A DNA stretch of 64,000 nucleotides from Arbacia lixula (taxonomy: Eukaryota > Echinodermata > Echinoidea > Arbacioida > Arbaciidae), in the NCBI GenBank assembly GCA_963669155.1, contig OZ022579.1, positions 20,562,571-20,626,570 on the forward strand. Direction: 5' to 3'. Every line of letters starts with the position of its first letter. Positions within the stretch are counted from its first letter, which is position 1. This document shows, in pieces, positions 55,754-64,000 of this stretch. Both the position numbers and the translations under genes were made by a program. Under the pieces are notes generated by a model, which was not told the DNA's origin, did not search any database, and saw only the letters and a list, made by a program, of their open reading frames with translations.

Positions 55754-56711
55754 TGTTACGATCAGTTCGCACCAGAAAGGATCGCACAAAATGATACCAA
55801 TATTTAGTTTATGTGTTCTTTATTATATAGGGTATTTCCCTTTTAAAATCAAGACAAGCTTTCACTCTCAGTAAATCAATACATCAATACATGTATAGAA
55901 ATTTTCTTTACAATATATGGATACAGATTAGCTTACAGTGTTGGAGGATACCGAAGTCCAATGGATCCACGGCTCCCGCTGAGGGTCCAGTTGATAATCC
56001 GATCCAGTATTCCAAAATTATGATCGCAGTGTATGTTGTACGCTGAAGAGCAGGTATTCCAGATAGTCAAGTCCAAATAGATGATCCAAGATGGTCAAAT
56101 ATTAATCCCCAGAGCTTTCACGGCTTTCACAGGCAGGATCTCATAAGCGCTATTTAACAGGCAGGTATTTATCCACGTAGAGAAAATCCTCGTATAAATC
56201 CACAGGCCTTACTACAGGTTACTAATACCACAGGTGACTGGAGCAAGATGATAATGTTAACTCTCTAATGCAGGTTACCACAAGTGCATGACTGGAGCTA
56301 GATGATTTGTAAAACTCTAATGCCCCTAGCCAAGCACCTCATATATATACTACAATCTGTACATTCTAGAAGGTTCTATTATCTGTGCTTTTTAGAAATT
56401 TCTCAATATATCTAGTATTGTAGCATTGTACCTATGCTTGTAAACATGACAATCAATATTGACCTGACCTAGATTACACTGATGAGTCATCACTAGCCCA
56501 TCTGAGCTCCTTTATTATGCTAATGAGTCTCAGCTAGCTGTAACATTTTTTTAATGTAAATAGCACATGGCTGAGCCTTCTCACATTCCAGAATCTTCTA
56601 TTGCAGTACATATGCACAATGTTTATTTCACCAGTGAGGAATTTCACAAGCACACAGAGTGCAGCTAATTCAAGGGCTACATGTATGGCTATATGTACAA
56701 CTTATTTGTCA
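55754..56711 (-). mobile_element. Gmr1-like LTR in inverted orientation at the left edge of the pol region
   Basis: It begins TGTTACGATCAGTTCGC on the plus strand, the reverse complement of the LTR end, and runs in reverse through the whole LTR to TATGTACAACTTAT. The last dozen bases (the LTR start) are damaged before pol sequence begins at about 56712. The LTR at the other side of the pol region (61078-63077) is in plus orientation, so this one is not a normal 5' LTR. No target duplication links it to the right side. The first Met of the long open frame (56681) lies inside this LTR. Confidence 0.85.
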
Positions 56712-59014
56712 TGCCAAAAAGTGTCCTCCCAGAAGAAAGTGTCCCAGGTAGAGATAGACAGGTCATTGAAAATCGTCCGTTCAATTTTGACGATAAAAAT
56801 CAAAAATATCGTAGCTTTTTGTCTGAGGGAATAGTGGCCCCTAGTTCATCTGGTGAGGCAGGTAAGCCAGTGGTTATCCTTAGGGATACAGGGTCCAATC
56901 AGACGTTGTTGGTGGAAGGTAGTGTGACTTTACCACCAGAGAGTGCATTGAATGCCAAGGCATTGATACAGCCTATTTTTGGCAGTTGTATCACCGTCCC
57001 CTTGTATAAGGTGGATTTGAAGTGTGACCTAGTTTCTGGTCCTGTTACTGTTGGAGTCATCCCAGAATTGCCCATGAGGGGTGTAGATTGTTTGCTGGGT
57101 AATGATTTGGCTGGCGACAAAGTTGTTGCGTCGCCAGGTGTTTCAGAGCAACCGGAAGCTGAACAGTTACGGGTGAAGTTCCCAGGGATTTTTCCGGATT
57201 GTGTTGTGGTTTTGGAAAAACCAGTTGAGGTTCCGAAAACTGAGAACTTACAGGAAGAAGTACCGGGAATTTTCCCAGCCTGCGTTGTTACTAGGTCTCA
57301 GGCTCGTAGGGTTGCGCACGATGATGCGGATTGTGTTGACGTGGAGGAGAATACTGAGGTTTGGTTGGCTGAAACCTTTTTCAAGGATTTGAATGAAGGG
57401 GGTGCTGTTTTAGGCTCCGAGGCTAGCAGTGGTGAGCTGTTTAGTAAGTCTTCCTTGGTTCAGGCACAACAGGCAGACATGGAATTGAAGGGATTGTCTC
57501 AGACTGCGTGTTCTGAGGCTGAGGCTGTTAATGTCCCCGAGTGCTATTATGTCAAAGATGACATTTTGATGAGGAAGTGGAGACCTCCCCTTAGGCCAGC
57601 TAATGAGGATTGGACTGTTGTCGATCAAATTGTTGTCCCTCCCTGTTATCGCAATGAGATTTTGAGAATTACCCACGAGTTACCTGTTGGCGGCCATTTA
57701 GGTGTCAGAAAGACAAAAGATCGAATCATGAGGCATTTCTATTGGCCGAAGTTGAGTCGTGATGTGGCTGAGTTTTGTAAAACTTGTCCAACATGTCAGG
57801 TGGTTGGTAAACCACAGCCGTCGATCAAGCCGGCACCATTGATTCCGATACCCGCATTTGATGAACCGTTCACTCGGGTTCTAGTTGACTGTGTTGGCCC
57901 TTTGCCTAGAACTAGGTCAGGTCATAGGTTCCTCTTGACAATCATTGATATGTCTACCCGTTTCCCAGAGGCAATTCCACTCAGGAATATTACAGCCAAG
58001 ACTGTGGTAGAGGCCCTAGTACAGTTTTTCACTAGGTACGGTCTGCCCAAGGAAATTCAGTCTGACCAGGGATCCAATTTCATGTCAAACATATTTCAAG
58101 AGGTGATGTATCAGTTGGGTATCAAACAGCTGAAGTCATCAGCTTACCATCCCCAATTTCAAGGTGCACTAGAACGCTACCATCAGACCCTGAAAACCAT
58201 GATTAGGGCATATTGTGAGGAGCACCCTGAGGACTGGGATAAGGGCATCCCATGTTTGTTGTTTGCCACTAGGGACTCCCCGAATGAGTCAACGGGATTT
58301 AGTCCGTTTGAGTTGGTGTACAGTCACGAGGTTAGGGGCCCTCTTAAGCTCATAAAAGAGAGGTTCATGTCCCAGGATGATGATGTAAACCTCCTTGACT
58401 ACGTGTCAAAATTCTGTGAAAGGCTGTTTAAGGCATGTGAGGTAGCTAGGGGACATCTGAAAACGTCCCAAGAGAGCATGAAGAAGAAAGCAGACAAAAA
58501 TGCTAAAGTGCGTACTTTCAAGCCTGGTGACAAAGTACTTGTGTTGCTACCATTGCAGGGTGAGCCATTAAAGGCCAAGTTCAGTGGACCGTACTGTGTC
58601 AAAAAGACATTGAATGATGTCAATTATGTGGTCGGTACTCCAGACAGGAGAAAAGATCAAAGGGTGTGTCATGTGAACATGCTCAAAGAATACTTTGAGC
58701 GAGAGGCTAGCCAGCCAGTTGGGTTGATACAGGTGGTAATTGATGATAAGGTAGATGTGGTGGAATCAGATGTGGACATGTCTGAATCGGATGTAAACAT
58801 GAGTGAGCCACCTAGTGTCAGGTTATCTAACACGGAGGTGTTAGGGAAAACACAGGAAGTGTTGAGTTACCTCCCTGAAGGTCAGAGAAAAGATGTAACT
58901 GATTTGTTGCATGAATTTGGGGACGTTTGCAAAGACAACGTAGGTTGCACCCCACTGACTGTGCATGATGTTGATGTTGGAGATGCTAGACCAATCAAAC
59001 AACACCCATATCGG
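56712..59014 (+). pseudogene. pol: Gmr1-like pol, first part: protease and integrase
   Basis: One open frame; residue numbers count from the Met at 56681. Retropepsin: ILRDTGSNQ (Asp69-Thr-Gly) and DCLLGNDL at 136-143. Then a linker with VVTRSQARR. Integrase: His332, His339, Cys369, Cys372 zinc finger; core Asp403, Asp462, Glu498 (D,D35E spacing); C-terminal domain to about 675. After this the reading frame continues into the start of RT (GDARPIKQHPYRL) instead of stopping. Integrase ahead of RT is the order of Ty1/copia, but the domains are Ty3/Gypsy type: this matches the Gmr1 group described from deuterostomes. Gag is absent, the left edge is fused to an inverted LTR, and a MITE interrupts RT at 59015. 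Confidence 0.9.
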
Positions 59015-59018
59015 TTAA

Positions 59019-59381
59019 AGGGCATATACTGTACTGGGAAGGCAAAAAAGCCTTCAAAATGAAATTGTTAGCAATCTTCTTGCCAATGGTCTTAAATTCA
59101 TGTATTGTCCATTTTATAAGCTTGCTGAAAGTTATTTGCCCTCAAAATGATCCACATATGGAGTAATTAATGAATAATGATTAAATCCTCAAAATGTTTG
59201 GGCCGAACATTTTGAGGATTTGTGATTTAATCACTCATTACTCCAAATGTAGATCATTTGTGGGCAAATAACTTTCAGCAAGCTTATAAAATGGACAATA
59301 CATGAATTTAAGACCATTGGCAAGATTGCTAACAATTACATTTTGAAGGCTTTTTTGCCTTCCCAGTACAGTATATGCCCT
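59019..59381. mobile_element. TTAA-flanked foldback MITE inside RT (copy 2, 363 bp)
   Basis: Ends AGGGCATATACTGTACTGGG and CCCAGTACAGTATATGCCCT; TTAA on both sides (59015-59018, 59382-59385). RT coding sequence is in the same frame on both sides if the element and one TTAA are set aside, which proves the target duplication. Length equals the copy at 41253-41615. The pol frame picks up about a dozen MITE codons and then a stop. Confidence 0.93.
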
Positions 59382-59385
59382 TTAA

Positions 59386-60595
59386 ACCCAGATAAATTGG
59401 CGAAGGTTAGGGAGGAGGTTCAATTCATGTTAGAAAATGACATAATAGAGCCAAGTCAAAGTAGTTGGAGTTCCCCTATTGTCATGGTACCAAAACCAGA
59501 TGATTCACAGAGATTCTGTATTGATTACCGGAAGGTAAATGCAGTAAGACAGATTCGTTCCCAATTCCCAGATTGGAGGACTGTATTGATAGGGTTGGTA
59601 ACTCTGCCTTCATCAGTAAGATAGACTTGCTTAAGGGCTACTGGCAAGTGCCAATGACCGACCGTGCAAAAGAAATATCTGCCTTTGCGACCCCAGATGG
59701 TCTGTTTCAGTGTAAGGTCATGCCTTTTGGGATGAAGAATTCGCCAGCGACCTTTCAAAGGTTGACCAATCAGGTGATAGCCGGACTTGACCACTGTGTG
59801 GTGTACATTGATGATATTCTTGTGTTCTCGGACACATGGAGTGATCACATCCAACACCTCAGACTACTGTCTGCAAATCTACAATCTTGCAAAAAGTGAA
59901 TTTGCAAAGGCAAAGGTGACCTATCTCGGTCACATAGTCGGTCAAGGGCAAGTACTGCCAAGAGAAGCCAAGGTTGAAGCTATACTCAGCTTCCCCATCC
60001 CCCAAACAAAGAAAGAGTTGCTCAGATTTCTGGGTATGGCTGGGTTCTACAGAAAATTCGTGCCGAATTTTAGTACTGTAGTGAGCCCACTCACAAACTT
60101 GCTGAAAGGCAAAGTCAAGTACATCTGGTCAGATGAGTGCCAAAATGCTTTTATGAAGTTGAAATCTATCATGGCAAATGAGCCAGTGTTGGCTGCACCC
60201 AATTTCTCCAAGCCCTTCAAAGTGTCAAAGTGGCTATTGATGCCAGTGATGTTGGGGTAGGGGCAGTTTTGCTCCAAGATGATGATGATGGCATAGAAAA
60301 GCCTGTGAGCTATTTCTCGAAGAAACGGAACAAGTACCAGAAAAAGTACTCAACAATTGAGAAAGAGGCACTCAGTATGATCCTTGCCCTTCAGCAGTTT
60401 GAAGTGTATTTGACAAACAGTAAAGGAGAGATAATACTGTATACAGACCACAACCCCCTTGTCTTCCTGGATCGGTTCAAAACCAAGAACAGTAGAATAT
60501 TCAGGTGGAGTCTGCTGATCCAGCCCTATGCACTCAAAATTGTGCATGTATCAGGCAAAAACAATGTCATAGCTGATGCATTGTCTAGAGTGTGA
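59386..60595 (+). pseudogene. pol: Gmr1-like pol, second part: reverse transcriptase and RNase H
   Basis: RT shows VPKPDDSQRFCIDYRKVN, GYWQVPM, KVMPFGMKNSPATFQRL and the catalytic YIDD at 59804-59815. RNase H shows AIDASD, EKEALSM, YTDHNPL and ADALSR, ending at a stop at 60593-60595. The frame is broken: a 1-base loss near 59540, a small deletion with frameshift near 59870-59900, and another shift near 60225. Nothing resembling integrase follows RNase H; the region goes directly to the 3' untranslated part, polypurine tract and LTR, which confirms the unusual domain order. The copy is dead. An env gene is not seen. Confidence 0.9.
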
Positions 60596-61077
60596 AAAAA
60601 AACCACAACAAAGAAGTAATAAGTTTTGTCACAAGGTATGTGATTACGTGTAAATATGTTATTGAATCAGGATGGTGACAAATGAAAATTGCCATATATC
60701 CAAGACTTTGGCAAAAAGATTTTGAAGTTTATTTTTATGTGGAAACATTCAGTGCAAGTAAGTGCCTTGCCGGTTGATTATGGTATCAAAACAGTTTGTT
60801 TGTTAATGAAGAAACTATTGTATGGATAATACATGTCATCAAAATGAGTGAATAAGAAATTCAAAGTAACAAAATATCCAATACAAGCTGTCAGGGTTAA
60901 AGTATGAGTTGTCATAAATAAGACATGGAAATATGACATTGTAAGTGTTCAAACACAAAAGTATGATTGTTCATAAGGCAGAGAAGGTGAACATGTTTAT
61001 TTAGGTAACTTTAAATGTTTGAAAATGTAAAAGAAAAATTTGCTACGGCAAAATTTTTTTTTTTCCATGGGGGAAAG
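60596..61077 (+). other. 3' untranslated region and polypurine tract of the Gmr1-like element
   Basis: The block is shared with 18079-18480 (GCAAGTAAGTGCCTTGC, ATTGTATGGATAATACATGT, TTTGCTACGGCAAAATTTT). The tract GGGGGAAAG at 61069-61077 abuts the LTR start at 61078. Confidence 0.85.
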
Positions 61078-63077
61078 TGTTACAAATGTGTATAAGTTAT
61101 ACATATATAGCCATACATGTAGCTCTTGAATTAGCTGCACTCTAGGGCCATTCTCATTACAAAAAATCGAGAAGTTAAAAATCGCAAAATTTTACAATCG
61201 TGTTCACATTACACCAAAAAATCGCGAAGTTACGCGAAGTTAGAAAAATCGAGCACGCTCGATCGACCATTCCCGGCATGCCATTCGTTTCGCGCGAAGT
61301 TTGTTGTAAACATACACAAAATTGATTCGCTCGGTCAAGCTAGCTTCAAGCTTCGAATGCACGTACGCGTATACGCACAATAGCCGGCCGTGTACAAAAC
61401 AGCAATCTGACGTAGTATTTTCCCGAAGGAGCAGGGCAATCCCGTGGTGTAAACATCTTTAACAGTTCAACATCTTCCGTGACTAGGCTAGTCTAACATC
61501 TCGATTAGTTGTTAGACTCATCCAAAATAAGGTAGTTCATCTGTGACTACGATTATCGGATTAGATCTAACGTTAGGTTACCGGCACGTTTATTAATTTT
61601 CCGTGGCTAGTACTAGCAGCAGCTACCCAGTGCTAGTGCTACATGTAGTGCATAACAACGTTAAGCGCGTCAAGATGAAAACGCAGCGCGACTCTTCACT
61701 ACAGACCAACTTTTTAAGACCATATTTATCACTTTCTCTTAGTTGTAGAGTATGTAGCGCAGTGCGGTCATCACCGAATTGATCTAGTTTAGTGAGTGCA
61801 GCTGCCGTCCATACAGTTTTGCTTTGACGTTCATAGAACAAACAATACACGGTAGAAACATGCAGTACTAGTACGACACTCCGCATCCGATATGACAGTA
61901 GCCTTGCCTGTAATGTACGTAGTACTGGAGCGCACATATCAGCTGGCTACTCGATCGCGGGCTACTGCATAGCAGACGCCGGAAGTCACGTGGATAACTT
62001 CGCGATTTTTTGCTGTGTGTGTTCTCATTGCAAAAAATCACGAAGTTACGCGAAGTTACGGTGCGAAGTTAGAAAAATCGCGCTCTGACTTGCGAAGTTT
62101 CATGCGAAGTTTCGGACTGCTGTTGGCACGGTTGCTAGCCAAATTTCACCCTAACTTCGCGATTTTTCTAACTTCGCGATTTCTTAAGTGCAATGAGAAT
62201 GCGCCTTCTGTGTGCTTGTGAAATTCCTCACTGGTGAAATAAACATTGCGCAATGTACTGCATAGAAGATTCTGGAATGTGAGAAGGCTCAGCTATGTGC
62301 TATTTACATACAAAAAAAATGTTACAGCTAGCTGAGACTCATTAGCATAATAAAGGAGCTCAGATGGGCTAGTGATGACTCATCAGTGTAATCTAGGTCA
62401 GGTCAATATTGTTTGTCATGTTTACAAGCATAGGTACAATGTAGAAGTTATTAGATATATTGAGAAATTTCTGGAAACAATAGAACCTTCTAGAATGTAC
62501 AGATTGTAGTATATACATGAGTTGTTTGAGATAAGAGCTGAGTTTCATATCATCTTGCTCCAGTCACTTGTGGTAAGAAGTAACCTGCATCTAAGATATT
62601 GTTGTGACCCTGGCTCAATACTTACCTGTGGATTTATACGAGGACTTTCTCTACGTGGATAAATACCTGCCTGTTAAATAGCACTTATGAGATCCTGCCT
62701 GTGGAAGCCGTGAAAGCTCTGTGGAATAACATTTGACCATCTTGGATCATCTATTTGGACTTGACTATCTGGAATACCTGCTCTTCAGCGTACAACATTG
62801 GGATCAACACTGTGATCATTATTTGGGAATACTGGATCGGATTATCAACTGGACCATCAGCGAGAGCCATGGATCCATTGGACTTCAGTATCCTCCGGCA
62901 CCGTAAGCTTACGTTCACTTGTATAATATTCGTAGATTAAGTGAGAAACCCATTGTACAAATTTGTAAAACTTTGTCTTGATTTCAAAAGGGGAAATACC
63001 CTATATAATAAAGAACACATAAACTAAATATTGGTATCATTTTGTGCGATCCTTTCTGGCGTGAACTGATCGTAACA
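61078..63077 (+). mobile_element. 3' LTR of the Gmr1-like element, with a nested TIR element
   Basis: Begins TGTTACAAATGTGTATAAG after the polypurine tract and ends GATCGTAACA at 63077. Without the 1063-bp nested element and one TCT its length would be about 934 bp, close to the 961-bp solo LTR. An AATAAA is at 63007-63012. The 3' boundary is followed by AACCT, which has no partner at 55749, so the two flanking LTRs do not belong to one simple insertion. Confidence 0.88.
61144..62206. mobile_element. TIR element, family AGGGCCATTCTCATT (1063-bp copy) inside the LTR
   Basis: Left end AGGGCCATTCTCATT and right end AATGAGAATGCGCCT are inverted. TCT flanks both sides (61141-61143, 62207-62209). 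The solo LTR at 44-1004 shows the empty site GCACTCTGTGTGC with a single TCT, so the duplication is 3 bp. Both ends carry repeats of CGCGAAGTTACGCGAAGTTA in opposite senses. It is longer than the copy at 3470-4084 but encodes no recognised transposase. Confidence 0.88.
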
Positions 63078-63350
63078 AACCTAAGGCTCGAGGCCCTCAA
63101 TTGTGTGCATTTACACCGAATACCAGGGCCGGCTTTGAGGCCTCCTTTCCCAACCTCACCACAGCATCGCTTCACGCGTAATGGGAAGCCTGAGGCCTCC
63201 TTTCCTTTAACACCGCGTTTTGGCTGGCCTCGGGCCGGCCCGAGACTACCTCCAGAGGTGGTCCAAAATCAGGGCCGGCCTAGGGCCTCCTTTGCATTTA
63301 CGCCAAGCTTTAGGCCGGCCTTAAAGCTTAATGTAAATGGGGTCTAGGAT
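63078..63350. repeat. GC-rich repeat with GGCCGGCC motifs
   Basis: AGGGCCGGCTTTGAGGCCTC, GAGGCCTCCTTTCC and AGGGCCGGCCTAGGGCCTCC recur in a short space, and CATTTACACC/CATTTACGCC flank the inner part. This resembles the end of a DNA element, but terminal repeats are not clear. Confidence 0.4.
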
Positions 63351-63860
63351 CACGGCTCACGAAAACGCCAAGGCTGTGTTTTTGCATGCGCATCGTTTTC
63401 ACGAAGTGTTACCCGTGCAGATTAGTGTTTTCACGAACCGTGCTCAAAGGATCGCATTGCACGTGCACGTAGGGAACTGGGTGTGCGCAATGATGCAGCC
63501 CGTTATACACAAACCATGCTTGGAGTATCGCATTGCTCGCGCACGCGTACGGAACTGGGTGTGCGCAATGATGCAGCGCGTTATACATGACCGAGACTCA
63601 GTCTGAGAGTGCATTGCACCAGAGCTATGTATCTGTGTGCGCGCCGCTATTCAGCAAACTATGTGATTATGAGTTGTGAACTGGGAAGGATCTTCTTCAG
63701 ATGATAATAAAGCGGCTAACACGCACTCACAGTGGGGTTAGGCCATTTCCTGACCTACTTTTATCTGACCTAGTCTTTCTGACCCACTTTTTTTGCCATT
63801 CACTCAGTACGGCCTCTGTTATTGGCTACTGTGCTAATGAATATTCAAGACTATGGTATG
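63351..63860. other. GC-rich stretch with short direct repeats
   Basis: GGAACTGGGTGTGCGCAATG and ATGATGCAGC occur twice at about 63473-63503 and 63551-63582, with related ATCGCATTGC motifs. An ATTGG box lies near 63822. It could be a promoter region for something beyond the window; nothing decides this. Confidence 0.4.
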
Positions 63861-63871
63861 GCCTGTCGAAC

Positions 63872-63974
63872 ATTCGCGCCGGCGCGGCCAAAGAGGTGGC
63901 CAGGAGGCGCAATTTTTTCGAACATTCGCGCCGGCGCGGCCAAAGAGGCGGCCAGGAGGCGCAATTTTTTAGAC
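63872..63974. repeat. Tandem duplication of a 51-base GC-rich unit
   Basis: Two adjacent units start CGAACATTCGCGCCGGCGCG (63869 and 63920) and continue GCCAAAGAGGYGGCCAGGAG with one difference, then GCGCAATTTTTT. The core CGCGCCGGCGCG is a perfect palindrome. Confidence 0.82.
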
Positions 63975-64000
63975 GCCAGAGCTTTTCACAGCTGAGAGAG

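Noticed and set aside
55754..56711. Normal 5' LTR of the Gmr1-like element
   Set aside because: It is in the opposite orientation to the pol region and the 3' LTR, lacks a following primer binding site, and shares no target duplication with the right side.
60596..61077. An env gene after RNase H
   Set aside because: No open frame of useful length, signal peptide or membrane segment; the region matches the 3' UTR at 18079-18480.
63710..63860. Promoter call near the right edge
   Set aside because: Only a single ATTGG box and CpG-rich flanks; no TATA, initiator or downstream exon visible within the window.

Overview
The window is animal nuclear DNA and reads as a transposon-dense, AT-rich, gene-poor stretch. 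I favour a marine invertebrate deuterostome, most likely an echinoderm such as a sea urchin or sea star. The reasons are a Ty3/Gypsy element with protease-integrase-RT-RNase H order (a pol order described for deuterostome Gmr1-type elements), a second Gypsy element of Mag/SURL type, a CR1-like LINE 3' end, many short foldback or MITE-type elements, and 'GACCTTTGACC' tandem repeats of a kind common in marine invertebrates. The species assignment is inference. All similarities were judged by eye.

Host gene content is small. Two minus-strand exons, 45431-45554 and 29531-29701, encode ankyrin repeats. They have proper splice sites and matching phases, so they probably belong to one gene with an intron of about 15.7 kb that is filled with mobile elements. 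A weaker candidate terminal exon lies at 10287-10437 on the same strand. A pair of diverged ORF remnants (50642-50871 and 51627-51875) sits in a roughly 1-kb tandem duplication. The pair is unrecognised, but the differences between the copies look conservative.

Layout. 0-4 kb: solo Gypsy LTR, a dispersed repeat and a TIR element. 6.3-10.2 kb: three foldback or TIR elements, one carrying another inside it. 11.2-12.3 kb: large inverted repeat. 14.9-19 kb: LTR pieces, a tandem array interrupted by a LINE and by a MITE with telomere-like repeats. 19.4-23 kb: a pogo/Tigger-like element, a minisatellite and a 0.9-kb polypurine tract. 23.2-24.6, 37.8-41.0 and 43.0-44.3 kb: four copies of a 1.3-1.6 kb repeat with Pol III A/B boxes, two of them in direct tandem. 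25.2-29.1 kb: hairpins and nested TIR elements. 29.5-32.9 kb: ankyrin exon and tandem repeats. 33.1-36.7 kb: young Mag/SURL-like LTR retrotransposon with identical LTRs but an internal deletion. 41.3 kb: TTAA MITE. 44.7-45.6 kb: TIR element beside the second ankyrin exon. 47.4-52.5 kb: foldback element, LTR, tandem duplication. 55.7-63.1 kb: Gmr1-like element broken by a second copy of the TTAA MITE, with one LTR inverted and the other carrying a nested TIR element. 63.1-64 kb: GC-rich repeats.

Nothing here forms a cooperating pathway; the main story is the order of insertions. Several insertions can be dated relative to each other because an empty site is visible in a neighbouring repeat copy. 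That gives firm target-site duplications for five families: TTAA, AATT, a 7-bp one, a 3-bp one, and 5 bp for the young LTR element.
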